From positions 62,001-126,000 of the forward strand of contig JANQLP010000142.1 in the NCBI GenBank assembly GCA_028280515.1: DNA of 64,000 nucleotides, written 5' to 3'. This DNA is from Hyphomicrobiales bacterium. Lineage in GTDB: Bacteria > Pseudomonadota > Alphaproteobacteria > Rhizobiales > Methyloligellaceae. The number at the start of each line of letters is the position of its first letter. Position 1 is the first letter of the stretch. Positions 25,197-34,404 of the stretch are shown one piece after another. The translations under genes were made by a program, and so were the position numbers. The notes under the pieces are model-generated. The model ran no database searches, was not told where the DNA came from, and saw only the letters and a program-made list of their open reading frames with translations.

Positions 25197-25810
25197 GCAT
25201 CGGCATCATCGACTATGGCCTCGGTAACCTGACGTCGGTCGAGGGCGCCGTCCGGCGTGTCGGGTTTGACTGTGTCGTCACTTCCGATCCATCGGTGCTC
25301 GCAAAGGCCGACAAACTGATCCTGCCCGGTGTCGGGGCGTTCGGCGACGGGATGCGCAACCTGATCGAGCGCGGTCTGGTCGAACCGTTGACGGACTTCG
25401 TGCTCAACAAGGCCGTACCGATCCTCGGGATCTGCCTCGGGTTTCAGCTTATCGCCAGGGAAAGCGAGGAGTTCGGACATCACGAAGGACTGGGATGGGT
25501 TGACGCGACAGTGCAGCGCCTTCAGCCCGACGACCCGGAACTGCGCGTGCCCCATGTCGGTTGGAACGACCTCATACAATGCACGGCCTCGCCGCTCTAC
25601 GAGGATGTGCCGGACGATGCCCTGTTCTACTACGTCCACAGCTACAGGCTGTCGGTAGGGGACGACGGTCTCGTCGTGGGCGAGGCGGATTATGGCGGCC
25701 GGTTCCCGGCGGTCATCCGCAAGGACAATATTCACGCCGTGCAGTTCCATCCGGAAAAGAGCCAGAAGCACGGTCTCAAGATGCTGGAAAACTTCCTTGT
25801 TCAGGCCTGA
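25193..25810 (+). CDS. hisH2: HisH-like glutaminase of the sugar amidotransferase system
   Basis: Class I glutamine amidotransferase subunit of 205 residues, releasing ammonia from glutamine. The triad is visible: Cys81 in GICLG, His186 and Glu188 in QFHPE. The N-terminus IGIIDYGLGNL matches HisH. It is followed 5 nt later by the HisF-like gene and then by the WbpG-like amidotransferase. No other histidine gene is present, so the set is the acetamidino-forming trio (HisH2/HisF2/WbpG, also called WbuY/WbuZ/WbuX) and not histidine biosynthesis. Confidence 0.9.
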   Translation: MSIGIIDYGLGNLTSVEGAVRRVGFDCVVTSDPSVLAKADKLILPGVGAFGDGMRNLIERGLVEPLTDFVLNKAVPILGICLGFQLIARESEEFGHHEGLGWVDATVQRLQPDDPELRVPHVGWNDLIQCTASPLYEDVPDDALFYYVHSYRLSVGDDGLVVGEADYGGRFPAVIRKDNIHAVQFHPEKSQKHGLKMLENFLVQA

Positions 25811-25815
25811 ACGAC

Positions 25816-26565
25816 ATGCTTCGAAAACGCGTTATCACCGTCCTGACCTTCAACGACGGGGTTCTTTTCAGGACCAAGCTGTTCCGGCCCGACTACCGCT
25901 ACACGCTCAACTTCGTGGATTCCTGGTCTGTCGATGAGGTCGTGGTTCTCGATATCACACGCCCTGGAGAAGGGGACGGCCCAAACTTCGAAGAGGTCAT
26001 CAGGAGTTTCGCGAGCCGCTGCTTCGTTCCACTTTCGGCCGGCGGCGGAATCCGGACGCTCGATGATGTCAGGCGGTTTATGGCGCTGGGCGCGGACAAG
26101 GTCGTCGTGAATAGCGGTGCGCTCGAACGGCCCGGACTGATCGGTGAGATTGCGGAGGCCTACGGGGTGCAATGCGTGGTGCTGTCCATCGACGCGAAGC
26201 GGCACGACGATGGTAGCTATGAGGTTTTCGGGAATTGCGGAAGCCGGCCCACCGGGCGGTCGCCGGAGGACTGGGCGCGAGAGGGCGAGAGCCTTGGCGC
26301 GGGCGAAATCCTGATCACCGCGATCGACCGGGATGGCTGGTTGCAGGGATACGATATCGAGCTTTGCCGGAATGTCTCGGATGCGGTATCGGTTCCAGTC
26401 CTTGCGCTTGGCGGGTGCGGCAGCTGGAAGCATATGAGCGAGGTTATCTCGGATGCGGGCGTTTCGGCGGCCTGTACGCAGAACATCTATCATTTCACGG
26501 AGGCGAGCATCCGTGCGGCGAAGAAGTATCTTGGATCGAAGGGCTTGCCAGTCCGGATGAGTTGA
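25816..26565 (+). CDS. hisF2: HisF-like ammonia-channel subunit lacking the histidine-pathway Asp11
   Basis: TIM-barrel protein of 249 residues, full HisF length. In HisF the general acid Asp11 lies in the strand-1 motif LDV; here residues 9-12 read VLTF, so position 11 is Thr. The second catalytic Asp is kept (Asp126 in LSIDAKR). Loss of Asp11 is what I recall of WbuZ-type proteins that pass ammonia to a sugar amidotransferase. ATG 25816 directly follows hisH2. The true job is therefore to pass ammonia on to the next gene product. Confidence 0.88.
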   Translation: MLRKRVITVLTFNDGVLFRTKLFRPDYRYTLNFVDSWSVDEVVVLDITRPGEGDGPNFEEVIRSFASRCFVPLSAGGGIRTLDDVRRFMALGADKVVVNSGALERPGLIGEIAEAYGVQCVVLSIDAKRHDDGSYEVFGNCGSRPTGRSPEDWAREGESLGAGEILITAIDRDGWLQGYDIELCRNVSDAVSVPVLALGGCGSWKHMSEVISDAGVSAACTQNIYHFTEASIRAAKKYLGSKGLPVRMS

Positions 26566-26588
26566 CGGGAAACACCGAACCTAAATCA

Positions 26589-27734
26589 ATGACAGCAATA
26601 GAAACCACGATCACAGGCGCAAGCCGTGTGCGGTACTGCAAGACCTGCCTGATGCCGGACACACGGCCTCGGATCGTCTTTAACGAGGACGGCATCTGCA
26701 ACGCCTGCCTGACCGCGGCGGAGAAAGTCGAGATCGACTGGGACGTACGTCTTGCAGATTTCCGCCGGCTGGTTGAGGAGAACCGGCCCGTCAACAGCGA
26801 CTACGACTGCGTGGTGCCTTGGTCTGGTGGGAAGGATTCCAGCGCCATAGCGTACAAGTTGAAATTCGAGCACGGCCTGAACCCGCTTCTGGTCACCTTC
26901 TCTCCTCTCATCCCCAATGAAGTTGGCGAGCACAACCGGGAAGCGCTGCTTCGAGCCGGCTTCGATCACGTCATGGTGCGGCCGAACCAGAAGGTCGCAC
27001 GCCACCTGGCGAGACGTTTCTTCGTCGAGCGCGGCAATCCGAAGGTGCACTGGGACGCCGGCGTCAATTCCGCGCCGGTGCAGGTTGCCGCCCATTACGG
27101 CATCCCGCTGATCTTCTACGCCGAACACGGCGAGAGCGAGTACGGGGGGCGGGTGCTCAGCGAGGAACACAAGAAGCTTCGTGATATTACCGAGGTGCTG
27201 GAACACCAGATCGGCGATCATCCGGAAAACTGGCTCGATGACGTGGTCGAGGAACGCGACCTCGCGCCCTATGTTTATCCGGATGTGGACGAGGTTGAGC
27301 GCGCTGGGGTCAAAGCGGTCTACTTTGCATGGTTCTTCCCCTGGGACGTGGCCGAGAACTACGACTATATCGCTTCCAAAATCGATTTCCGCACAGCGCT
27401 TTCGGGCCGTTCGGACGGCACATTCACGAATTTCGACAGCCTCGATGACAAGATCGATAACCTCTATTACTACATGCAGTTCATCAAGTTCGGCTTCGGA
27501 CGGGCCACACGGGACGCGTCTCGCCAGATCTACCGGGGACGCATGTCCCGGGAAGAGGCGCTCGAACTCGTCCGCAAATACGATGACGAGTTCCCGCACA
27601 GTTTCTATGCCGAAACCCTGGACTATCTGGAGATGGACGAGGCGGAATTCGAGAAGCTTGTCGACCTTCACCGCAACTCCGAGATCTGGCAAGAGACGGC
27701 TAACGGCTGGTCGCTGCGGTTTCCGCCGCGATAA
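26589..27734 (+). CDS. wbpG: N-acetyl sugar amidotransferase (WbpG/PseA/WbuX type)
   Basis: Converts an N-acetyl group on a sugar or nonulosonate into acetamidino, using ATP and ammonia; 381 residues. N-terminal CKTCLMP and GICNAC form the zinc-ribbon cysteines. The PP-loop SGGKDS is at residues 79-84. Downstream motifs (WDAGVNSAPVQ, YAEHGESEYGG) are family-typical. ATG 26589 follows hisF2 by 23 nt. In Campylobacter, PseA acts on pseudaminic acid and in Pseudomonas WbpG acts on a mannuronic acid derivative. Here the neighbouring neuB suggests a nonulosonate target, which is inferred. Confidence 0.9.
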   Translation: MTAIETTITGASRVRYCKTCLMPDTRPRIVFNEDGICNACLTAAEKVEIDWDVRLADFRRLVEENRPVNSDYDCVVPWSGGKDSSAIAYKLKFEHGLNPLLVTFSPLIPNEVGEHNREALLRAGFDHVMVRPNQKVARHLARRFFVERGNPKVHWDAGVNSAPVQVAAHYGIPLIFYAEHGESEYGGRVLSEEHKKLRDITEVLEHQIGDHPENWLDDVVEERDLAPYVYPDVDEVERAGVKAVYFAWFFPWDVAENYDYIASKIDFRTALSGRSDGTFTNFDSLDDKIDNLYYYMQFIKFGFGRATRDASRQIYRGRMSREEALELVRKYDDEFPHSFYAETLDYLEMDEAEFEKLVDLHRNSEIWQETANGWSLRFPPR

Positions 27735-27754
27735 CGAACGGCGATAAGAGAGTC

Positions 27755-28816
27755 ATGACGGCAAGCCTCCCGATCGTGCGCTTCAGCAAGCCGAGCGCGC
27801 CGTTCCTGGAACTTCAGCGAAACTTCTTCGATCCGGTCCAACAGGATGCGCTGGTCGAGGAGTCCTCGCGGCTTTACGACCTTTACCGGTCGCAGCCGCC
27901 GAGGAGGGTCTGCAAGAATTGCGGCGCACCGATGGGCCCGCCGACATTCGTGAAGCAGGACATCTCCTATCACGTCTGCCCCGATTGCACGCACCTGAAT
28001 GGTTATTACGAGGATACCGAGCCTTTCTATCGCGCTTTTTTCAGCGACGATGATGGCGAGCACGTGACTGGTCACTATGCGGCGCCGGATCGCGAAGCCT
28101 TCGAGCAGAGGGTCGAAGCGGTGTACCGTGCGAAGCTTGATTTCATCTGGGACGTTATCGAGGCTGATGGCGTCGATCCGAAATCCCTTGCCTATGCCGA
28201 TGTCGGAACGGGTCTCGGGCATTTCATACAGGCCATGCTCGACAGGGGCATCTCAAGGGCCAGGGGATACGAGCCGGCGCGGCTGCTGGTCGACCAGGGC
28301 AACGAGTTGCTGGGAGGAGACTATCTTGAGGAGCTTAGAATCCCCGACCTGGACGTCCTGCTACCGGATCTGGATGCCAACGTGATCACGCTGATCTTCG
28401 TTCTGGAGCACTTGCTTGATCCGCGCGGGACGCTGGAGGCGATGAGGCGTAATCCCAATACGCAATATATTCTCATTGCTGTGCCCGTACACAGTCCGTC
28501 CTGCTATTTCGAATTGCTGTTCCCGAGCGTATACGAACGTCATCTCTCCGGCCACACGCACTTGTACACGGACAAGTCGCTTCGATGGCTGTGTGATCAG
28601 GTTGGCCTCGATGTGATTGGTGAATGGTGGTTCGGGGCGGACGCCATGGACCTGTTCCGGTCTGGACGCACGCGCATGCATCAGCTTGAGCAGCCCGAAA
28701 CGGGGATCAGGGACTGGGAACAGATGATGGCGCCGCTCATCGACGGTATCCAGGAGACCATGGACCGCAACAAGGTCCCTTCCGAGGTCCATTTTCTCAC
28801 CAAGGTGCGCCGGTAG
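27755..28816 (+). CDS. Zinc-ribbon SAM-dependent methyltransferase 1
   Basis: 353 residues. A N-terminal cysteine set (Cys53, Cys56, Cys75, Cys78; CKNC and CPDC) suggests a zinc ribbon like that of sugar C-methyltransferases. Then comes a class I fold with motif I YADVGTGLGHF near residue 150, and an HLY region near the C-terminus. The likely substrate is a nucleotide-linked or carrier-linked sugar. It follows wbpG by 20 nt and precedes a second zinc-ribbon methyltransferase; the two are probably a working pair with different substrates. Confidence 0.8.
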   Translation: MTASLPIVRFSKPSAPFLELQRNFFDPVQQDALVEESSRLYDLYRSQPPRRVCKNCGAPMGPPTFVKQDISYHVCPDCTHLNGYYEDTEPFYRAFFSDDDGEHVTGHYAAPDREAFEQRVEAVYRAKLDFIWDVIEADGVDPKSLAYADVGTGLGHFIQAMLDRGISRARGYEPARLLVDQGNELLGGDYLEELRIPDLDVLLPDLDANVITLIFVLEHLLDPRGTLEAMRRNPNTQYILIAVPVHSPSCYFELLFPSVYERHLSGHTHLYTDKSLRWLCDQVGLDVIGEWWFGADAMDLFRSGRTRMHQLEQPETGIRDWEQMMAPLIDGIQETMDRNKVPSEVHFLTKVRR

Positions 28817-28820
28817 GCGG

Positions 28821-29687
28821 ATGGGCGACACCGGCGTTCAGGATTTTCCCTGCGACCTGTGCGGCAGCGACGACTGCGCGGAGATTGAGGTCGCGCGCCA
28901 CTATATGGGCGAGGGGCGCCTGCACGTCTGCAAGGAGTGCGGTTTCGTTTATGTCCGCCGCCGCCGCTCCGCGCAGGCCATAGCGGACGAATGGAGCGAC
29001 GAACTCTACCAGACGAAATACACGGCGCGGATTCCGGCGATCGTTGCGCGCCAGACATTCGTGGCCGAGTTCATCAACGCCGAAATCGGGCTTGGCGCAA
29101 AAACCGTGTGCGATGTCGGCGCGGGCGAGGGCCTGTTTCTCGACATGATCCGGGAGGACCGGTTCGGCGCCGACGTTTTCGGGATCGAGCCTTCTGGTGC
29201 CAACGGCAAGCTGATGGGCGAACTCGGCATCGACCATTTCGTTGGCACCATCGAGGACTACGCGGCATCGGGCAAAGAGACAGAATTCGATATCGCCACG
29301 ATCATGTGGACGCTGGAGAATTGCCAGTCCTGCCTTGGCATGCTGCGTTCCACGGCGGAGCTTCTGAAGGACGGTGGCCATGTCGTGGTGTCGACAGGAA
29401 GCCGCATCCTCGTGCCATTCAAGAAACCCCTGCATTATTATCTTGGGCCCAACGAGGCCGATACGCATGCCTTTCGGTTCAGTTTCAATGCGCTTGCGCG
29501 GGCGCTGGCGCTTTCAGGCTTCGAGGTGATCGCACACAACCGTTACATCGACAATGATGTTCTTGCAGTCATTGCCCGCAAGACGGAAACACCGTCGTCG
29601 CACGCGTCTGTCGACGAGTGGCAGGACGTAGTCGGCTTCTTCGACCGCTGGCATGCGGAAACGCAGGAATTCTACTCCGGTACATGA
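28821..29687 (+). CDS. Zinc-ribbon SAM-dependent methyltransferase 2
   Basis: 288 residues. Cysteines 11, 14, 37 and 40 (CDLC, CKEC) form a zinc-ribbon head; VCDVGAGEGLFLDM is motif I of the SAM fold, near residue 95. The middle resembles the methyltransferase_11/23 group. It is separated from the preceding methyltransferase gene by 4 nt, and its stop overlaps the start of the GNAT gene (ATGA). Substrate unknown. Confidence 0.8.
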   Translation: MGDTGVQDFPCDLCGSDDCAEIEVARHYMGEGRLHVCKECGFVYVRRRRSAQAIADEWSDELYQTKYTARIPAIVARQTFVAEFINAEIGLGAKTVCDVGAGEGLFLDMIREDRFGADVFGIEPSGANGKLMGELGIDHFVGTIEDYAASGKETEFDIATIMWTLENCQSCLGMLRSTAELLKDGGHVVVSTGSRILVPFKKPLHYYLGPNEADTHAFRFSFNALARALALSGFEVIAHNRYIDNDVLAVIARKTETPSSHASVDEWQDVVGFFDRWHAETQEFYSGT

Positions 29688-30418
29688 ACGGCGTCATGGA
29701 AACCGACCGTGCATTGACGGTCTCAGAGCAAGCGTTCGAGACCGACATCTTCGGTGCTCCCGTCTGGCGGCTGACAATCAGCGGCAATGGCGATGTCCCT
29801 CCGGTGGAACTGGAAAAGCTCTTGCGGCGCGCGCGTACGGAAAAAGCGGCCCTGATCGCGTGCAGGTTGCCGGAGACTTCACCTGTCGGCGAGCGTCTTC
29901 ATGAATACGGTTTCCGCAAGGTTGAGCGGCTCATTACATTTTACCGTCCTTTGGCGGGCGCCGCGGAAATGCCGGACGGAATCGAGGTTGGCGGCAAGTC
30001 GGATACCGATGCTGCCGTGGAAATCGCCCGGTCCGTGTTCAGGTTCGACCGTTACCACGCCGATCCCGAAATTTCCGATGATGTTGCCGACGAAATCAAG
30101 GCGCTCTGGGTACGCAACGGCATGAACGGCCGCTCCGACGCACCGCTGGTGGCGAGGGTTGAGGGCAAGGTAGCCGGTTTCAACCTATGTATGAGGCACG
30201 GAGAGGATGCGGTCATCGACCTGATTGGCGTTGCCGATGGCTATCAAGGGCGAGGTATCGGCGAAAAGCTGGTTGCAGGCTCGCTTGCCCACTATGCGGG
30301 CCGCGCGAAGCGCATGCGGGTTGGTACCCAGGAAACCAACACGGTCTCTCTGTCGATGTACAGGCGGGCAGGCTTTAAGCCGCACGACGCATCGGAGACA
30401 TGGCACTGGACGGGATGA
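29684..30418 (+). CDS. GNAT acetyltransferase, WecD-like layout
   Basis: 244 residues from ATG 29684 (overlap ATGA). An N-terminal domain of about 110 residues precedes the GNAT core, as in the dTDP-fucosamine acetyltransferase WecD. The acetyl-CoA loop is GYQGRGIGEKL, and ETNTVSLSMYRRAGFK is the C-terminal GNAT motif. It likely N-acetylates the amino group placed by one of the DegT aminotransferases downstream. The frame upstream to 29618 lies inside the previous gene. Confidence 0.8.
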   Translation: MNGVMETDRALTVSEQAFETDIFGAPVWRLTISGNGDVPPVELEKLLRRARTEKAALIACRLPETSPVGERLHEYGFRKVERLITFYRPLAGAAEMPDGIEVGGKSDTDAAVEIARSVFRFDRYHADPEISDDVADEIKALWVRNGMNGRSDAPLVARVEGKVAGFNLCMRHGEDAVIDLIGVADGYQGRGIGEKLVAGSLAHYAGRAKRMRVGTQETNTVSLSMYRRAGFKPHDASETWHWTG

Positions 30419-31428
30419 TGCCCGAAACCACCAAGCTAAAGATTGGCGTCATTGGGCTAGGTGTCGGCGAACAGCATGTGCTCGGCTACAACGCCATCGA
30501 CGGCTGCGAAGTGGTCGCCGTTTGCGATATCGACCCGGACAGGCTTTCAGAGGTGGCTGACAGGTGCGATGTGCCGGGCCGCCACACTGACTATCGCCGT
30601 ATTACCGAAGACCCGGAAATCGATGTCGTCTCCATTTGCAGCTATGACGACGCCCATGCGGAGCAGGCGGTGTCCGCTTTTCGCCACGGCAAGCATGTCA
30701 TGATCGAAAAGCCCGTGGCTCTGAACCGCCACGAAGCGGAGGCGATCCTCCATGCCCAGCAGGAAAGCGGCAAACTGATCACATCGAATCTGATCCTGCG
30801 GCACAGCCCGCGGTTTCGCGAAGTCAGGCGGATGATCCGCGACGGAAAATTCGGCGACGTCTACTACCTCGAAGGCGACTACATCCACCAGATCCTGTGG
30901 AAGCTGACCGAGGGCTGGCGCGGCAAGATGGACTTTTACTGTGTGACCTATGGTGGCGGTATTCACCTCATCGACCTGATGCGCTGGCTCATGGACGAGG
31001 AAGTGAAAGAAGTCTGCGGCATGGGCAACCAGATTCTCAGCGCAGGCAGCCAGTATCGTTACCCGGACACCATCGTGACCCTGATGCGTTTCGAGAGCGG
31101 CGCCCTTGCCAAGAACCTGACGACGCTGGGCTCCCGACGCACCCAGATTCATGCACTCAACATATATGGAACCAAGCGAACGTTCATGAACGACTTGCCG
31201 CACGGCAAGCTGTTCAAAGGCGACCAGCCAGAGGACGAGGTAGAAATGGACGTCCCTTATCCGGCAATCGAGAAAGGGGATTTGTTGCCTGATTTCATCA
31301 GTGCCATTCGCGAAGCTCGCGAGCCTAACGTCTCGGCGCGCGACGTGTTCCGCGTGATGGACGTGTGTCTTGCGGCATGGGAGTCGGTTGAGAAACGGCG
31401 CACGGTGCCCGTCAGCTACATGATGTAG
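30415..31428 (+). CDS. Gfo/Idh/MocA-family sugar oxidoreductase 1
   Basis: NAD-dependent sugar dehydrogenase of 337 residues. The dinucleotide motif GVIGLG is near residue 10, and EKPVALN carries the catalytic Lys-Pro. The second domain has YGGGIHLIDLMRWL with a conserved His. ATG 30415 overlaps the GNAT stop; ATG 30400 is an alternative. Placed before an aminotransferase, it probably makes the 3-keto (or 2-keto) sugar to be aminated, as in 2,3-diamino sugar pathways. Confidence 0.85.
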   Translation: MMPETTKLKIGVIGLGVGEQHVLGYNAIDGCEVVAVCDIDPDRLSEVADRCDVPGRHTDYRRITEDPEIDVVSICSYDDAHAEQAVSAFRHGKHVMIEKPVALNRHEAEAILHAQQESGKLITSNLILRHSPRFREVRRMIRDGKFGDVYYLEGDYIHQILWKLTEGWRGKMDFYCVTYGGGIHLIDLMRWLMDEEVKEVCGMGNQILSAGSQYRYPDTIVTLMRFESGALAKNLTTLGSRRTQIHALNIYGTKRTFMNDLPHGKLFKGDQPEDEVEMDVPYPAIEKGDLLPDFISAIREAREPNVSARDVFRVMDVCLAAWESVEKRRTVPVSYMM

Positions 31429-31434
31429 AGGAAG

Positions 31435-32592
31435 ATGACCGAGCAGACCAATATTCCCTTCGGGCGGCCGATGCTGGGCCAAGAGGAAATCGAGGCGGTA
31501 ACAAACGTGCTTTCCGGTACCCAGCTGGTGCACGGCCCGGTCGCGAAGGCGTTCGAGGAGGCTTTCGCCAAGCGCGTCGGCGCGGCGCGCGCGGTGAGCC
31601 TCTCGTCCTGCACCGCGGGTTTGCATCTGTCACTGTTCGTGAACGACATCGGCGCGGGTGACGAGGTCATTGTCCCCGCAATGACGCATGTGGCCACGGC
31701 CCACGCGGTCGAGTTCTGCGGTGCGACGCCCGTGTTCGTGGATGTTGAGCCGGACACCGGAAACATCGATCCGGTAGCTGTCGAAGCGGCAGCGGGTGAG
31801 CGCACAAAAGCAATCATGCCCGTGCATTATCTCGGACTTCCATGCGACATGGACGCGATCAACGAGATTGCGAAAAAGCATCACGCGCTTGTCGTAGAGG
31901 ATTGCGCGCTTGCGGTGGATGCCACCTATGACGGGCGCAAGGCGGGTACATTAGGAGACGTGGGGTGTTTTTCATTCTACCCGGTCAAGCACATGACGAC
32001 GCTCGAAGGCGGCATGGTGACGAGCAACAATGAAGATCTGGCCGACGCGATCGCAAAGCGCAAGGCGTTCGGCTACGATCGGATGCTGGGTGAGCGCAAG
32101 GTGCCGGGCGTCTACGATGTCGACGAGCTTGGTTACAATTACCGCATGAACGAGGCGCAGGCCGCTGTCGGTCTCGTGCAGCTTGCAAAACTCGATGCCT
32201 TTCAGAAGGCCAGGGCGGAAAATTTCGAAACGCTGAGAGCCGAACTCTCCGAACTGGACGAGATTACCGTCTTCGAGCCCCGCAAGGGCAAGGCGGTCTC
32301 CTCGCATTACTGCCTGAACGCCGTACTACCGCGCGATGGCAGCCTGGACAGGGCGGAGATCATTGAGAAGCTGAACGGGCGCGGTATCGGCACCAGCGTT
32401 CACTATCCCCGGCCCGTTCCGGAGATGCGGTATTACACCGAGCGCTACGGTTTCAAAGCCGGGCAATTCCCGCTTGCGGCCTGGCTCGCGGAGCAGACCA
32501 TTTCCCTGCCCGTCGGCCCGCACCTGAAACCCGGCGATCCGGAGCGTATTGCGTCGGCGTTCAAGGACGCCATCGGCGATGCAAGAGCATAA
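31435..32592 (+). CDS. DegT/DnrJ/EryC1 sugar aminotransferase 1
   Basis: PLP enzyme of 385 residues that moves an amino group from glutamate onto a keto-sugar nucleotide. PLP Lys185 lies in FYPVKHMTTLEGG; VEDCALAVDATY holds the Asp that pairs with the pyridine. AGAGGAAG precedes the ATG. It follows the Gfo/Idh dehydrogenase by 6 nt, so the two probably act in sequence. VPAMTHVATAH differs from the usual VPSLTFVATANA only in detail. Confidence 0.88.
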   Translation: MTEQTNIPFGRPMLGQEEIEAVTNVLSGTQLVHGPVAKAFEEAFAKRVGAARAVSLSSCTAGLHLSLFVNDIGAGDEVIVPAMTHVATAHAVEFCGATPVFVDVEPDTGNIDPVAVEAAAGERTKAIMPVHYLGLPCDMDAINEIAKKHHALVVEDCALAVDATYDGRKAGTLGDVGCFSFYPVKHMTTLEGGMVTSNNEDLADAIAKRKAFGYDRMLGERKVPGVYDVDELGYNYRMNEAQAAVGLVQLAKLDAFQKARAENFETLRAELSELDEITVFEPRKGKAVSSHYCLNAVLPRDGSLDRAEIIEKLNGRGIGTSVHYPRPVPEMRYYTERYGFKAGQFPLAAWLAEQTISLPVGPHLKPGDPERIASAFKDAIGDARA

Positions 32593-32617
32593 GCAACAAT
32601 AAATCGGCGGAACTGAT

Positions 32618-33697
32618 ATGGCCTCCATTTCTTATTCGTCGCTGGCGAAAAAACTCAAGGGCGAGCGTGTCCTGCTCGTCGGCGGCGCAGGATTCATAGG
32701 GCACAACCTCGCCCTGGAACTGCGCCGGATGAGTGTCGAGACGATGGTCGTCGATAACCTGATGGTGAACAGCCTGATCGAGAACGTGTACGATGGTGGA
32801 GACGATCCTCTGCGCGCGGGCGCCTATCAGTCGTTTCTGCTCGATCGTTTCGCGCTCATGCGTGAACAGGGGGCCTTGCTTCACAACGCGGACGCGCGGC
32901 TGGAAAACGATATCGGTACCGTTTTCCACGACTTTGAGCCGACCAAGGTGGTGCACCTCGCAGCGATATCCAGCGCGGTCGAAGCCCGGAAGAACCCGGG
33001 CCTGTGTTTCGATCTTCAGCTGTTGACGCTCCGCAACATCCTCGAACTTTGCCGTCGCAAGGACGAGCGGGTGAACCAGGTGATGATCATGAGTTCCAGC
33101 ACCGTCTACGGTGACTTCGAAGGCGACACGGTGGACGAGAACACGCGTCCCCGCCCGCGCGGCATCTATGCCAACACGAAATATATGGCCGAGCGGCTGC
33201 TGCGGACCTACAACCATCAGCACGGGCTTGGTACGACGATAATCCGCCCAAGCGCGCTTTACGGTGAGCGCTGCAGGAGCAGGCGTGTTTCCCAGATCTT
33301 CATCGAGAATGCCCTGACCGGTAAACCGTTGCTGCTCGAAGGCGGTGGAGACGGACGTCTCGACTTCACCTATATCGATGATCTTATCCAGGGCATCGTG
33401 CGGGCGCTTGCGCTGCACGGCGGACCGGAAACGTCACAGACGTTCAACATCACCTTCGGCAATGCGCGCACGATCGCGGAGCTTGCCGGCGTCGTCAAAG
33501 ACCTGGTGCCGGAGACCATCCTTGAAGAGAGGCCGCGCGCGGAAGACAAGCCCATCCGTGGCACGCTTTCGGTTGAACGCGCCAAGCAGGTGCTCGGCTT
33601 CGAGCCGAACTGGCCCCTGGAAAAGGGCTACCGTAAATACTGCGAGTGGTACATTGAGCGCTGGGAACGCGCCAAGCGGGAGATAGGCCGGAATTGA
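32618..33697 (+). CDS. NAD-dependent epimerase/dehydratase (extended SDR)
   Basis: 359 residues. The NAD motif GGAGFIG lies near 22-28, MSSSTVYGDF holds the catalytic Ser, and YANTKYMAE the Tyr/Lys pair. FDFTYIDDLIQGI-like sequence (here LDFTYIDD) follows. A GGCGGAAC stretch about 4 nt before ATG 32618 may be the ribosome site. The exact reaction, 4,6-dehydration or epimerisation, is not readable. Since this part of the locus has aminotransferases but no other dehydratase, it is the candidate first step for the first nonulosonate. Confidence 0.83.
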   Translation: MASISYSSLAKKLKGERVLLVGGAGFIGHNLALELRRMSVETMVVDNLMVNSLIENVYDGGDDPLRAGAYQSFLLDRFALMREQGALLHNADARLENDIGTVFHDFEPTKVVHLAAISSAVEARKNPGLCFDLQLLTLRNILELCRRKDERVNQVMIMSSSTVYGDFEGDTVDENTRPRPRGIYANTKYMAERLLRTYNHQHGLGTTIIRPSALYGERCRSRRVSQIFIENALTGKPLLLEGGGDGRLDFTYIDDLIQGIVRALALHGGPETSQTFNITFGNARTIAELAGVVKDLVPETILEERPRAEDKPIRGTLSVERAKQVLGFEPNWPLEKGYRKYCEWYIERWERAKREIGRN

Positions 33698-34404
33698 CCG
33701 CGACTGCCGTCATCGTGTTCGCGCGGATGGATTCCGTGCGCCTGGCTGGCAAGGTGCTCGCCGATCTATGCGGGCGTCCGCTACTGGGGCGCGTGCTCGA
33801 CCGCGTTCGCAAGGCTTCCGAGGCTATGCCGGTCATCTTGGCGACGTCGGATCGTGAAATCGACGACCCGGTGGCGGCTTTCGCGGCGCGTGAAGGCGTG
33901 AATTTGTTTCGCGGGGATTGCGACGATGTTGCAGGCCGGGCGCTGGCCTGTTGCGATCACGTTGGCATCGAGAGGTTCGTACGCATCAGCGGCGATAGTC
34001 CGTTCATGCCACCCGAACTCATCGATCAGGTGATGGCGGCGCTGCCCGAGAACGGAGCCGACCTTTTGACCAACGTCTTTCCCAGGACATGGCCGGCGGG
34101 TGCCAGCGTGGAGGTGATCGCGACTGACGCCCTGAAGCGCGCCTACTCGAACATGTCGCTTAAGGAGCGTGAGCACGTAACGTCCGCCTTTTACGCCCGG
34201 CCCGAGGACTGGCGCATCGTCAATTTGGCGGCACCGGATGGGGCATTCGACGATATGCGCCTGACGGTTGATACAGGCGAGGAACTGGAAATCGCGCGGG
34301 CTATCAGTGCCCGGCTTGGCGCACATCCCGAAAGAGCCTCTCTCGAGGAGGTCGTTTCGCACTTGAAGACCGTCAGGAACACCATGCGGGCGGAGGCGGT
34401 GTGA
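33694..34404 (+). CDS. SpsF-like cytidylyltransferase 1
   Basis: 236 residues with the nucleotidyltransferase start VIVFARMDSVRLAGKVL, a variant of the SpsF consensus ARMGSTRLPGK (here D, V and A replace G, T and P). FVRISGDSPFMPPELID is the metal-binding motif. The family activates nonulosonic or related sugars with CMP. The start is TTG, overlapping the previous stop (TTGA). The changed loop residues compared with its paralogue at 35690 suggest a different substrate or weak activity. Confidence 0.78.
   Translation: MTATAVIVFARMDSVRLAGKVLADLCGRPLLGRVLDRVRKASEAMPVILATSDREIDDPVAAFAAREGVNLFRGDCDDVAGRALACCDHVGIERFVRISGDSPFMPPELIDQVMAALPENGADLLTNVFPRTWPAGASVEVIATDALKRAYSNMSLKEREHVTSAFYARPEDWRIVNLAAPDGAFDDMRLTVDTGEELEIARAISARLGAHPERASLEEVVSHLKTVRNTMRAEAV

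Noticed and set aside
25193-26565. hisH and hisF as part of a histidine operon
   Set aside because: No other his gene, Asp11 of HisF is lost, and a WbpG-type amidotransferase follows.
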